A stretch of 35,925 nucleotides of DNA from Clostridiales bacterium (GCA_012800525.1 JAAZJD010000108.1:1-35925); one strand, 5' to 3'. Positions 6,724 to 15,997 are shown, counted from the first letter of the stretch. The notes: generated by a model not told the origin, from the sequence alone. Numbers and translations are program-made.

Positions 6724-9267
6724 CTATTTTTTATCTTTTTCAAGTTTTTCTTCCATGCGTTTTTTATGTGCTTTTTTCTCATCTGGCTCGTCATACAAGT
6801 TCTTCTTTCCAAGTCTATGATTACGATTCATTGTAAACAATGAAGTAAATAACATCCATGTTCCCTTTCTAGACTCTAAAAACCCTTTAAAACCTTTTCC
6901 TTTAGCATTAAACTTCAACATCAAAGCTTGAAGCATTTTTTTATTGAGTAATCCTTGAGAGAAGTTTGCAGTTACTCTAAGTGGAGTTGACATCGCCATT
7001 TCAGCAGCTATTCTTGAAGCACCAAGGGCAGGATTTTTCTTTTGCTCTATTTCAGCACCTCTATTAATTGCCCATGCGATAAATCTTCCAAATGGTGTAT
7101 GTTTTACATCACTAAACGTATTATCTACAGTAAAAACGTAATCCTTTCCATATTCTCTTGGATATAGCTCTGTCTTGCCAGTTAAAGCCATAAATTCTTC
7201 ATCTGAAATATTTGAAATATCTGCTTTATAATATGAAGGAATTTCTTTAGACCTATCCTTAATCTTATGGTTATCGCCTTTTACTTTTACTGTGTCTTTA
7301 AGCTTAATATCTTGGCTAGATGAACCAACTAAAATTTCAAAATCACCACTTTCAACAGTCCAATCACTAACCTCACAATTCCAAAAAGCAAATGCTCTTT
7401 TATTTAAAGTTACATTAACTTCTTTTTCTTCCCCAGGCTTTAGCCACACTTTATCAAAGCCTTTTAGCTCTTTGTATGGTCTATATGCAGTTGACTTTAC
7501 ATCTCTTACATAAACTTGAGCTATTTCGCCACCATATACTTTGCCAGTATTTTTAATCTTAAAGCTAAGCTTTAACTCTTCTTTATTTATATCAAAATCA
7601 TTACTTGAAAGTTTTAAATCAGAATATTCAAATGTAGTATATGATAGACCAAAACCAAATGGGAATAATACATCTTTTTTAGCAGAATCATAATATCTAT
7701 ATCCTACATATAAACCTTCTCTATATTCTACACATCTTCTATATCCTGGGAAATATGGATAACATGATACATCTTCATCTTTAAATGGGAATGTTTCTGC
7801 AAGTTTAGCACTTGGGTTTACTTTACCCGTGAGAATATCATAAATTGCACCACCTGAACTTTCGCCACCTAAATAGGCTTCTAGTACACCACTTACATTT
7901 TCTAGCCATGGCATTGCAACAGGAGAACCGTTATGTAATATGACAACAACGTTTTTATTAACTTTTGCAACTTCTTCTACTAAAACATTATGTGCAATTG
8001 GTAAATTAATATTTTTTCTATCATATCCTTCACTTTCATATATATCAGTTAACCCAATAAATAGTAATGCGACATCAGTATCTTTTGCTATATTAACAGC
8101 TTCATCAATATATTTTTGATTTACTACAGTTTCATCTTTCCATCCATCAGCATAAACGATATTTAAATCTGTTGCTGCATCTAAAAAGCTTGTTATTTTA
8201 TGTGCCTTGATGTGAGAAGATCCTCCACCTTGAATTCTTGGTGTCTTTGCAAACTGTCCAATAACAGCATATTTTTTATCTTTATTTAATGGTAGTATAT
8301 TGTCTTTATTTTTTAGTAAAACCATTGTTTGAGAAGCCATTTCTCTTGCAAGCTCATGATCTTTATCTCTATCATATGTAGCCTCTACTCTTTCTTCAAT
8401 AGATTTAAAGACTATTCTTAAAATTCTCTCGCAAGCTTTGTCTAAAACCTCTTCATCTAAATCACCACTTTCAACAGCTCTTTGTATCCTAAAGTCATTT
8501 GGTCCGCCGTTTGCTGGCATCTCAAGCTCTAGTCCATTTTTAACACCTTTGACTCTATCGTTTACTGCTCCCCAGTCGGAAACAACATAACCTTTAAATC
8601 CCCATTCATCTCTCAAAACCTGATTGAGTAGCCAATCATTTTCTGCACAAAACTCGCCATTTATCATGTTGTATGCGCACATAATTGTCCATGGGTCTGC
8701 TTCTTTAACAATTTTTTCAAATGCTGGGAAGTATATTTCACGAAGTGTCCTTTCATCAACCTCTGTTGAATTGGTGCTTCTATGCCATTCTTGGTTATTT
8801 GCAGCAAAATGCTTAACACTAACACCAACTCCATTTTTTTGCAAAGCCTTAGTATATTCTGTAGCAAGCTCTCCTGTCAAATATGGATCTTCTGACATAT
8901 ATTCAAAGTTTCGTCCACAAAGAGGAGATCTTTTAATATTTATTGCAGGTCCTAGTAAAACTCCGAGATTTTCTGCTGCCGCCTCTTTTCCTAATGCATC
9001 ACCAAGTTTTGATGCAAGTTTTCTATCAAAAGAAGCAGCAATGCCTACTGAAGTAGGAAAACATGTCGCTACAACAGAATCATTTACGCCAAGCCTATCA
9101 CCTTTTGAATAGTCTTGTTTTCTAAGTCCATGAGGACCATCTGACATCATCATCTTTGGAATTCCTAGTCTCTCAACTGCTTTGGTATTCCAAAAATCAT
9201 GACCAGAACAAAGCGATGCTTTTTCTGCAATTGTCATTTTGCTTATTAGTTCTTTAATTTTTGCCAT
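6724..9267 (-). CDS. GH3 family beta-glucosidase, cytosolic
   Basis: An 847-residue glycoside hydrolase family 3 enzyme, expected to release terminal beta-linked glucose (or xylose) from oligosaccharides. No signal peptide is present, so it acts in the cytosol. The first catalytic domain has DGPHG (44-48), the substrate-binding KHFAANNQE (152-160) and the nucleophile in VVSDWGAV (Asp231). The second alpha/beta domain covers about 310-545 and is followed by the fibronectin-III-like domain beginning near PFGFGLSYTTFEY. About 180 residues follow that domain, ending in a very basic and acidic tail. The start at 9267 is chosen because GTGAGG lies a few bases upstream; the frame is open to an earlier ATG at 9306 that lacks a good site. 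The gene follows the unknown gene at 9327-10346 by 59 bases and may be cotranscribed. Confidence 0.9.
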   Translation of the reverse strand: MAKIKELISKMTIAEKASLCSGHDFWNTKAVERLGIPKMMMSDGPHGLRKQDYSKGDRLGVNDSVVATCFPTSVGIAASFDRKLASKLGDALGKEAAAENLGVLLGPAINIKRSPLCGRNFEYMSEDPYLTGELATEYTKALQKNGVGVSVKHFAANNQEWHRSTNSTEVDERTLREIYFPAFEKIVKEADPWTIMCAYNMINGEFCAENDWLLNQVLRDEWGFKGYVVSDWGAVNDRVKGVKNGLELEMPANGGPNDFRIQRAVESGDLDEEVLDKACERILRIVFKSIEERVEATYDRDKDHELAREMASQTMVLLKNKDNILPLNKDKKYAVIGQFAKTPRIQGGGSSHIKAHKITSFLDAATDLNIVYADGWKDETVVNQKYIDEAVNIAKDTDVALLFIGLTDIYESEGYDRKNINLPIAHNVLVEEVAKVNKNVVVILHNGSPVAMPWLENVSGVLEAYLGGESSGGAIYDILTGKVNPSAKLAETFPFKDEDVSCYPYFPGYRRCVEYREGLYVGYRYYDSAKKDVLFPFGFGLSYTTFEYSDLKLSSNDFDINKEELKLSFKIKNTGKVYGGEIAQVYVRDVKSTAYRPYKELKGFDKVWLKPGEEKEVNVTLNKRAFAFWNCEVSDWTVESGDFEILVGSSSQDIKLKDTVKVKGDNHKIKDRSKEIPSYYKADISNISDEEFMALTGKTELYPREYGKDYVFTVDNTFSDVKHTPFGRFIAWAINRGAEIEQKKNPALGASRIAAEMAMSTPLRVTANFSQGLLNKKMLQALMLKFNAKGKGFKGFLESRKGTWMLFTSLFTMNRNHRLGKKNLYDEPDEKKAHKKRMEEKLEKDKK

Positions 9268-9326
9268 TTTTACCTCACATAAATAGTATTGCTTATTTTT
9301 AGCCATTAGTCTAACAACACTACATA

Positions 9327-10346
9327 TTAATTAACTGTTCCATCAGCTTTTGCTTGTAAAGCAGCTTCTTTTAATTCAGCCATGTACTGATAGTTATTTA
9401 CATCACATGCATACTCATCATATTTAAAGAAAGTCTCAAAAAGCAATGTTGTTCCAGCCCCAGCTGTACCACCACCCCAAGTATCTTCTGCTTTAAAATA
9501 TTTAAAATATCCATTATCCCAAATTTGTATAGTTTCAACCAATTTTGAGTAATACGCAGCATCTCCAGCTCCAGCTCTAAGTCTTGGCAAAACTATTTGA
9601 GTTGCTTTATCTTCTGCAGGGTCAAGTTCTAAAACTAACTCCCAATAACCCATAGAAGCACCATCTTCAGCTTCAACTCTTCTCACTTCGGCAGTTAAAA
9701 CTGTGTCTTTTGTTATAACCAATTCTGTTTGCATATATTGCCCATCTTGATTTTTATTGTATACAAACTTGTCTTCCACTTCTACCTCTGCATTTTCCCA
9801 ATTTGCAAAATATTCATTTTGATTTGTTTCCTCATTTAATGTTACTTGAGGTTCTGGGTCAATTGTTCTTCTTCCATAAACTTGAGCCATTGTACTATCG
9901 GTATATTTGCCAAATGCAAATTTTGTACTTTTAGCACTGACTAAACCGATAATCATTGTCATTAAAGGATTTCCCCCTGGTGGTATATGGGAATATTCTA
10001 AATAGTAGTATTCTTCTGCATTTTTAACGATATATCTATATCCTAAAACCATTGCACCCATCATTTCATTTTCAGATTTCACTTGCATTGCGGCATTATC
10101 TAAGTTTTTCCAATTTTCACAAGCTGTATCATATAGCTCTACAGCAAAATCAATTTTAGAAGCACTATCCTCTTCTGGTGCAGTCAAATTCAATGACTCT
10201 ACATCTGGTGGATCACTAGATGTAAAATCAGCTCTAACATGGTTTGCCTTCAATACAAAACCTTGTAAAAACACAACAATCCCTACAGCAATTAAGGAAG
10301 TAATTGCCACTACTAGTATTACAATATCAATTCTTTTTCTTTTCAT
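9327..10346 (-). CDS. Membrane-anchored protein of unknown function
   Basis: A 339-residue protein I do not recognise. A basic start (MKRKR) is followed by one hydrophobic segment at about 8-30 and a large outside domain. The domain is acidic, rich in Glu and Tyr, and predicted to be mostly strand with a helical N-terminal part. No cysteine lipobox is present. The start at 10346 is supported by an AGATGGGA site; an upstream ATG at 10400 would lie inside or next to the promoter. It has its own strong promoter and lies upstream of the GH3 gene on the same strand, so a link to glycan use is possible but only by position. Confidence 0.6.
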   Translation of the reverse strand: MKRKRIDIVILVVAITSLIAVGIVVFLQGFVLKANHVRADFTSSDPPDVESLNLTAPEEDSASKIDFAVELYDTACENWKNLDNAAMQVKSENEMMGAMVLGYRYIVKNAEEYYYLEYSHIPPGGNPLMTMIIGLVSAKSTKFAFGKYTDSTMAQVYGRRTIDPEPQVTLNEETNQNEYFANWENAEVEVEDKFVYNKNQDGQYMQTELVITKDTVLTAEVRRVEAEDGASMGYWELVLELDPAEDKATQIVLPRLRAGAGDAAYYSKLVETIQIWDNGYFKYFKAEDTWGGGTAGAGTTLLFETFFKYDEYACDVNNYQYMAELKEAALQAKADGTVN

Positions 10347-10409
10347 ATAATCCCATCTCTTAAAATTTAAATTCGCAATTACTCTAAAAAATAAAATCAC
10401 TGCCCTTTT

Positions 10410-10439
10410 ATTATATATATAAAAAGGGGGTTAGGTCAA
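10410..10439 (-). promoter_or_regulatory. Promoter of the unknown membrane-anchored gene
   Basis: On the minus strand TTGACC (10434-10439) and a perfect TATAAT (10410-10415) are separated by 18 bases. Transcription would start near 10403, giving a leader of about 57 bases. The position, just downstream of the ABC operon terminator, supports it as a separate transcription unit. Confidence 0.6.
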
Positions 10440-10506
10440 TACCGATTATTTAAAACAACTAATTTGAAGAGACTGCAGCACATGCCCTTATACACATTCA
10501 AAAACA

Positions 10507-10531
10507 AAAAAAGAGCATTACACTCTTTTTT
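10507..10531 (-). terminator. Terminator of the nucleoside ABC operon
   Basis: A 9-bp stem of AAAAAAGAG (10507-10515) and CTCTTTTTT (10523-10531) with a 7-base loop lies 39 bases after the last permease gene. The stem is AT-rich, with only two G-C pairs, but has a U-tract on the minus strand. Confidence 0.65.
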
Positions 10532-10569
10532 AAATTATACATTTCTTTATGCTAACAACACCCCTTTCT

Positions 10570-11517
10570 TTACCGGTCTTCTCTAAAGTATGGTAATCCA
10601 AGCGCACTTGGTGGTTGTGTTTCACGCTTTTTAAAAAATGATATTACAATAAGAACCAAAGCTGTAACAAGATATGGAACTATCTTCATTAACTCCTTAT
10701 CAGCAAATCCTATGCCTTTTATATAGCTTGGCAGAATGTACAACAATCCAAAGATAAAGGATCCTAATATGCTGATGCTTGGCTTCCAAAGTGAGAATAT
10801 TACAAGGGACACAGAAAGCCATCCAAGTGCTTCTATAACATATTCAAGTGAACCTCTTGTACAATCTAACAAATAGAAGGCTCCACCAATTCCAGATATT
10901 GCTGCACCTAAAATACATGCTGTATATTTATATTTATTAACATTAATACCCGATGCATCTGCAACTGCAGGATTTTCCCCAATAGCTGTCAGAGATAAAC
11001 CAACTCTAGTTTTTTTCAAAATAATAGCTACAACAAGAGCTATTATAACTCCAACATAAATAAGAGTACCATGAGATAAGAAAATAGTTGAAAATCCATC
11101 GGTTCCAACTTTTCCAAACATAGGTGCTGTAAAAGCCCTACTTGCTTTATAAAATGTTGTACCAAGCCTTCCCATCTTTGAACCCCAAAAACCTAATATA
11201 CCAGCTCCAAAGGTTGTTAATGTAAGACCAGTAACATTTTGATTACATCTTAATGTAATTGTAAATAGCCCATATAGACCACCTGCAAGACCACCAAATA
11301 TCATAGCAAATAGTATTCCCATCAATATAATTAAAAATTGGCTTCCACTTGCAACAACCATATTAGCACCAATGCATCCACCAACTGCACCAATGCACAT
11401 AATACCTGGAATTCCTAAATTAAGGTGTCCTGATTTTTCAATTACTATTTCACCAGTAGAGCCATATAGAAATACTGTACCAAATTTAATAGCTTGAGTT
11501 ACAATTACAGTAAACAT
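10570..11517 (-). CDS. ABC transporter permease, BMP-type nucleoside system (second)
   Basis: A 315-residue membrane permease of the branched-chain amino acid/ribose type (BPD_transp_2), matching the shorter permease of B. subtilis-like nucleoside (NupQ/YufQ) systems. About eight to nine hydrophobic segments are visible. The central region holds the family's cytosolic loop with GLSLTAIGENPAVADASGI (about 191-209), which contacts the ATPase. The start is supported by AGGAGG ten bases upstream of ATG 11517. It follows the first permease by one base, showing tight coupling. Purine nucleoside import is inferred from the BMP-family binding protein and from xpt upstream. Confidence 0.88.
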   Translation of the reverse strand: MFTVIVTQAIKFGTVFLYGSTGEIVIEKSGHLNLGIPGIMCIGAVGGCIGANMVVASGSQFLIILMGILFAMIFGGLAGGLYGLFTITLRCNQNVTGLTLTTFGAGILGFWGSKMGRLGTTFYKASRAFTAPMFGKVGTDGFSTIFLSHGTLIYVGVIIALVVAIILKKTRVGLSLTAIGENPAVADASGINVNKYKYTACILGAAISGIGGAFYLLDCTRGSLEYVIEALGWLSVSLVIFSLWKPSISILGSFIFGLLYILPSYIKGIGFADKELMKIVPYLVTALVLIVISFFKKRETQPPSALGLPYFREDR

Positions 11518-11518
11518 A

Positions 11519-12700
11519 CTATATTTCCTCCTTTATTGCCATACTATCAACTGGAGCTTTGTTTTCATTTTCTACATCAGTGATTTTGTCAATTGGCTCA
11601 GTGTTATTTTCATCTCTATCGTTTGTTATATTTTTTTTGACTTTAAACAAAATTTTATAATTTATAAAAAATTCTGTTGCTATTATAAAGAAAAAGAAAA
11701 TTCCAGTCATCACTTGAGGATATGACATTCCAAGCCTAGCATAATTTCCTACTTGTGAAGAACCATTACTAATGAAAACAACTAGAAAAGCTGTTAATGC
11801 CATCGCAAATGGATTAAATTTTGCAAGCCAAGATACAAGTAATCCTGTAAAGCCCCTCCCCCTTACAGTGGCGCTTCCTAGCGAATGGTTTATATTGCTA
11901 ACAAGCAAAAAACCTATGAGCCCACACAGAGCTCCACAAAAAACTAATGTTCTAATAATTACAGCTTTGGTATTAAGCCCAATATATTGAGATGTTTTTT
12001 CACTTTCGCCAACAACTGTTAACTCATATCCATGTTTACTATATTTCAAATATGCCCACATAAGTCCAGTGAACACTACAGCTAAAATGATTGTCAAAAT
12101 ATAAGGCTTGCCAGCCATTGGTTGTATGACACCTTCATTAAAGGTTAATGTTCCTGTGCTTGAACTTGCAACACTTTTTATAAAAAACTCAACTAAACAA
12201 ATAGCTATATAATTCATCATTAATGTAAGCAATGTTTCATTAGTATTCCATATCGCTTTAAATATTGCAGGAATAACCGCCCATGAAATACTAAAAACAA
12301 AAGCTAGTAATAAAGACACAAAAATTGTTGCACTATCAGAGTATTTTCCACCCATAAACACTACAGCAACAGAGCAGCCAAGAGCTCCCATCAAAACTTG
12401 TCCTTCACCCCCAATATTCCAGAATCTCATCTTAAAGCATGGTGTTACAGCAAGAGCTACAAGCAATAAAATTGCTGCTTCTTGAAATAGCATCTCAATT
12501 GATATTGTCGTACCAAATGTTCCATTAAACAAATACTTAAAGAAAAAACCCACGGTTTTGCCCGTCAATGCAGCGGATGCTATTGCGCAAACTAATATTG
12601 ATAAAATAAATGCACCAACCCTTATGGTCCAAGCATATCTTTTTCGTACTTCTGTACGCTTAGTTAAATGGAATAGAGGTTCTCGTTTAGTTTTAAACAT
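11519..12700 (-). CDS. ABC transporter permease, BMP-type nucleoside system (first)
   Basis: A 393-residue permease of the same family, matching the longer subunit (NupP/YufP type). A basic cytosolic N-terminus precedes about nine hydrophobic segments; the ATPase-contact loop appears near KYSKHGYELTVVGESEKTSQ. A long charged C-terminal tail of about 45 residues (after FFINYKILFKVKK) is unusual but not unknown. The start at 12700 is chosen because GGAGG lies upstream, and it overlaps the end of the ATPase gene by 8 bases; an upstream ATG-like start at 12733 lies deeper within that gene and lacks such a site. Confidence 0.87.
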   Translation of the reverse strand: MFKTKREPLFHLTKRTEVRKRYAWTIRVGAFILSILVCAIASAALTGKTVGFFFKYLFNGTFGTTISIEMLFQEAAILLLVALAVTPCFKMRFWNIGGEGQVLMGALGCSVAVVFMGGKYSDSATIFVSLLLAFVFSISWAVIPAIFKAIWNTNETLLTLMMNYIAICLVEFFIKSVASSSTGTLTFNEGVIQPMAGKPYILTIILAVVFTGLMWAYLKYSKHGYELTVVGESEKTSQYIGLNTKAVIIRTLVFCGALCGLIGFLLVSNINHSLGSATVRGRGFTGLLVSWLAKFNPFAMALTAFLVVFISNGSSQVGNYARLGMSYPQVMTGIFFFFIIATEFFINYKILFKVKKNITNDRDENNTEPIDKITDVENENKAPVDSMAIKEEI

Positions 12701-14528
12701 TTGCGCCTTCCTCCTTGACATTGTTAATATCAACTGCTAAATCTTTTCCATAAGTTTCGACAGTTTCATCAAATATTTCTATATCATTTGGAATACTTGT
12801 CATCAACATCCCTAGTTTTTCTTTGGTAGTCTTTCTCGCATCTACAATACCACTTACTTTGCCAGAACAAATAACCATAATCCTATCTGAAAGTCCTAAT
12901 AAAACATCTAAATCCTCTCCAACAAAAATAACAGCTACTCCTTTTTCCTTTTGTCTATTGAGCAAGTTATATATTGTATAAGAAGAGTTAATATCTAGAC
13001 CCCTAACTGGATATGCTGCCATAATGACAGTAGGAGCTGAAGATATTTCACGACCTACTAATATTTTTTGTACATTTCCACCAGATAGCCTTCTTACAGG
13101 AGTTTTTATATCTTTTGTAACAACTTCCAACTCTTCAACAATAGTTTTTGCTAGTTTATATGGGGTTTTTCTATCTAAAAAGATTGAGTGACCTTTGCTA
13201 TACGATCTAAGCATCATATTATCGGTTAAATCCATATTTCCGACAAGTCCCATTCCTAGCCTATCTTCTGGTACAAATGACAACCTTACACCTAAATCCT
13301 TAATTTGATTTGGAGTTTTAGATCTTAAATCAACTATTTTCTCAGTTTCTGGTTCGTAGTATTGAATTGCTCCTTGTTCTATCTTTTGTAGACCCGCTAT
13401 AGCTTCTAAAAGTTCTCTTTGACCACTTCCAGATATTCCTGCAATCCCTAAAATCTCTCCTGAATTAACATTAAATGACACATTATCTAGTGCAAGCACG
13501 CCCATACGCGTACGACATGAAAGACCTTGAACCTCTAACCTTCTTCGAACATTTTCAGGAATGGTTCTTCCCATATCAAGTTCTACTTTTTCGCCAACCA
13601 TCATTTCTGTTAATTGAGTTTCATTAGTTTCTGAGGTATTGACAGTTCCAACAAATTCACCTTTTCTTAAAACTGAAACTCTATCAGAAATTGCCATAAC
13701 TTCATTTAGTTTATGAGTTATTATGATAATGGATTTACCACTATCTCGCATCCCTCTTAAAACATCAAACAACTTTTCAATTTCTTGTGGTGTTAAAACA
13801 GCGGTAGGCTCATCTAAAATTAAAACATCTGCACCACGATATAGCACTTTTATAATCTCGACTGTTTGTTTTTCACTAACAGACATGTCGTATATTTTCT
13901 TATTTACATCTATTTCAAAACCATATTTATCAGCAAAATCTTGTATTTTTTTACCTCTTTTTCTAGGGAGCCAATTAAATTTTATCTTATGCCATAACCT
14001 TGCAAGTGGTAAAGATGAAATTTTTAAATTCATTAAAAACCTTTTCCACTTAATATCGTCTGTAAACTTTTGCTTACCTCGTTTTTCGACAACACTCCCC
14101 TCTATTTCTTGGTTTTGTTTTGTCTCTTTATATTCTTCTATTAACCTAGCTTTTTCTTCCTTTAAGCTATCTAATTTTTCTTTATAGTTAAACGGTGGTT
14201 CAGTTTCTCCTAATATAATATTGTCAGCTGCAGTAAATAGATCAATCAACTTAAAATGCTGATGGACCATACCTATTTTATTATTATATGCATCTATTGG
14301 AGATTTAATAACGACTTCTTTGCCGTTAACAAAAATTTGGCCTTTGTCTGGATAATATATACCTGCAAGCATATTCATTAAGGAGGTTTTCCCACTGCCA
14401 TTTTCACCAAGAAGTGACAATATCTCACCTTTTCTTATGGTTAAATCTACTTCTTTATTGGCAATGACCGAACCAAATGTTTTGGTTACGCCTACCATTT
14501 CTATCGCATTTACATATTTATTATCCAT
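12693..14528 (-). CDS. Double ABC ATPase of BMP-type nucleoside transporter, with insertion
   Basis: A 611-residue protein with two fused nucleotide-binding domains, powering the two permeases. Domain 1 has Walker A GENGSGKT (41-48), Q-loop Gln90 and Walker B LILDEP (236-241) with the catalytic glutamate. Its signature is MSVSEKQ (215-221), where relatives have LSVGxxQ. Domain 2 has a degenerate Walker A (GISGSGQRE), an intact LSGGN signature and MAAYPVRGLD in place of a normal Walker B and glutamate, as usual for this family's second half. Between the Q-loop and signature of domain 1 there are about 75 extra Lys/Glu-rich residues (roughly 116-190) that relatives lack. The start at 14528 follows CGAGG. 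Confidence 0.9.
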   Translation of the reverse strand: MDNKYVNAIEMVGVTKTFGSVIANKEVDLTIRKGEILSLLGENGSGKTSLMNMLAGIYYPDKGQIFVNGKEVVIKSPIDAYNNKIGMVHQHFKLIDLFTAADNIILGETEPPFNYKEKLDSLKEEKARLIEEYKETKQNQEIEGSVVEKRGKQKFTDDIKWKRFLMNLKISSLPLARLWHKIKFNWLPRKRGKKIQDFADKYGFEIDVNKKIYDMSVSEKQTVEIIKVLYRGADVLILDEPTAVLTPQEIEKLFDVLRGMRDSGKSIIIITHKLNEVMAISDRVSVLRKGEFVGTVNTSETNETQLTEMMVGEKVELDMGRTIPENVRRRLEVQGLSCRTRMGVLALDNVSFNVNSGEILGIAGISGSGQRELLEAIAGLQKIEQGAIQYYEPETEKIVDLRSKTPNQIKDLGVRLSFVPEDRLGMGLVGNMDLTDNMMLRSYSKGHSIFLDRKTPYKLAKTIVEELEVVTKDIKTPVRRLSGGNVQKILVGREISSAPTVIMAAYPVRGLDINSSYTIYNLLNRQKEKGVAVIFVGEDLDVLLGLSDRIMVICSGKVSGIVDARKTTKEKLGMLMTSIPNDIEIFDETVETYGKDLAVDINNVKEEGANV

Positions 14529-14557
14529 AAACCTCGAAACATTTATTATATAAAACT

Positions 14558-14585
14558 ATGAGTCTATTAATAACAATAGGCTCAT
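14558..14585 (-). other. Intercistronic hairpin 2, BMP gene to ATPase gene
   Basis: An 11-bp stem with one G-T pair: ATGAGTCTATT at 14558-14568 and AATAGGCTCAT at 14575-14585, with a 6-base loop. On the minus strand it is followed by AGTTTTATAT, so partial termination is possible. A TATAAT-like box follows, so it may also precede a secondary promoter for the ATPase gene. Confidence 0.6.
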
Positions 14586-14596
14586 AATTAGAATTC

Positions 14597-14630
14597 GTTT
14601 GCACCTTACTAAATGCTATAAGGTGCAAAC
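14597..14630 (-). other. Intercistronic hairpin 1, downstream of BMP gene
   Basis: A perfect 12-bp stem, GTTTGCACCTTA at 14597-14608 and TAAGGTGCAAAC at 14619-14630, with a 10-base loop. No T-tract follows. Such hairpins after binding-protein genes are known to stabilise the upstream mRNA and so raise binding protein over membrane subunits; that role is inferred here. Confidence 0.65.
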
Positions 14631-14701
14631 ATATTTATCCTATTATTGTACACATTAATTATATATCTGTATTTTTAATTAAATTTTTGTTTTTTACAGC
14701 A

Positions 14702-15997
14702 TTAGCTTCCAAATGCAGTATTTAGTCGTGTTATTCCATCTATTTCTAAATCAAAATATGGTGCAGAACGGAAAAATGATTCATTAAAATAACCATCTTT
14801 ATGTATTACTTCGGTTTCTTTTACAAAATCGCCATAATCATCTACATCAGCTAGATATGTTGTAAGTTTTTTACCATCAACGGTAAATGTATTGGTATCA
14901 AACACATGAAGTTCTTTCTTAACTATTTTTTCACGTACTTCAACGATTTTTTCTACAGTACCTGCTGCTGTTGCTTTTGCTCCAAGATTTGTTAGCTTTA
15001 CTCCACCATTTTTAATAGTTCCAACCCAGTCTTTAGCAACTTCTTCACCTTTAATAACTTGTGAAATTACATAGTTGTAGTATGGAGACCAGTCAATTCT
15101 TGAAGAAATTATAAATGTGTCTGGGCATGCCTTAACTGTTGAACCGTTATATGATACATTTGGAACACCTTTTGTTTCACAAGCATTTGGTGCTCCCATT
15201 GAGTCTGCGTGTTGACTAATTAATTTGCATTTGCGATTAATCAAGCTAATTGCAGAATTATATTCAGCAGTTTCATCATACCAGCTGCCTGTAAAGGTTA
15301 CATCCATTGTAACTGAAGGACAAACTGATTTAGCGCCTAAGTAATATGATGTATAGCCAGAAACAACTTCCGCATATGTATATGCTCCAATATAGCCCAG
15401 TTTAGCTTCATTTGCTTTAAATTCACCAGCTTCAATCATTTCATTCATCTTCATACCAGCTGCAACACCCGCAAGAAAACGACCTTCATAGATAGAAGCA
15501 AATGCGTTTGCATAATTAGCAAGACCTTCAGTATGAGCCCTTGTTCCTGTTGCATGACAAAATTGAACATCCTTGCACGCTGGATCTTTTGCAGCCTTAA
15601 TCATATATGTTTCATGACCAAAACTATCTGCAAAAACAACATCACAGCCATCAGCTGCCAATTGTTTAGCTTTATTAAAACACTCATCTCCCTCTTCTAT
15701 GTTCGTTACGATTATAACTTGTTCATCCGTAAGACCAAATGTTTTTTGAGTTGCCTTCATCGCATCAATAAAGTTTTTGTCATAGGTGCTATTTTCATCA
15801 TGCAAGCAAATTAATCCAACTTTAAAACCCGCAGGTATAGTTAGTGATGAATAATCTGGTGTCTCGACATTATAAGCTGGCAATTCTACTTCTAAAGTTT
15901 CATCTGCACCGCCTGTGCAAGCAACTGCAAGTGTCACTACTGATAGCGCCATAGCAAAAACTAAAACTAATGCTATTACTTTAAAAATCTTTTTCAT
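14702..15997 (-). CDS. BMP family nucleoside-binding lipoprotein
   Basis: A 431-residue extracellular solute-binding lipoprotein of the BMP (PnrA/BmpA-like) family, which binds purine nucleosides for ABC import. The signal peptide covers 1-26 and ends in LAVAC with Cys27 as lipid anchor; the -3 residue is less typical. The mature part begins with an acidic linker. The BMP domain starts at KVGLICLHDENSTYDKNF (about 59-76) and includes IGAYTYAEVVSGY and the late motif WVGTIKNGGVKLTNLG. The length is somewhat above the family's usual 340-380, with extra C-terminal residues. GGAGGG upstream supports the ATG at 15997. It lies between xpt (106 bases upstream) and the ATPase gene. Confidence 0.9.
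   Translation of the reverse strand: MKKIFKVIALVLVFAMALSVVTLAVACTGGADETLEVELPAYNVETPDYSSLTIPAGFKVGLICLHDENSTYDKNFIDAMKATQKTFGLTDEQVIIVTNIEEGDECFNKAKQLAADGCDVVFADSFGHETYMIKAAKDPACKDVQFCHATGTRAHTEGLANYANAFASIYEGRFLAGVAAGMKMNEMIEAGEFKANEAKLGYIGAYTYAEVVSGYTSYYLGAKSVCPSVTMDVTFTGSWYDETAEYNSAISLINRKCKLISQHADSMGAPNACETKGVPNVSYNGSTVKACPDTFIISSRIDWSPYYNYVISQVIKGEEVAKDWVGTIKNGGVKLTNLGAKATAAGTVEKIVEVREKIVKKELHVFDTNTFTVDGKKLTTYLADVDDYGDFVKETEVIHKDGYFNESFFRSAPYFDLEIDGITRLNTAFGS

Noticed and set aside
8624-9112. 162-codon frame on + strand inside the GH3 gene
   Set aside because: Antisense shadow of the catalytic domain; no ribosome site or known motif.
13723-14187. 154-codon frame on + strand inside the ATPase gene
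   Set aside because: It is antisense to a well-supported ABC domain, including the inserted part, and shows no protein-like features.
15533-15814. 93-codon frame on + strand inside the BMP gene
   Set aside because: It is antisense to a clear lipoprotein gene, has no ribosome site and a poor composition (many Cys, Ile and Phe).
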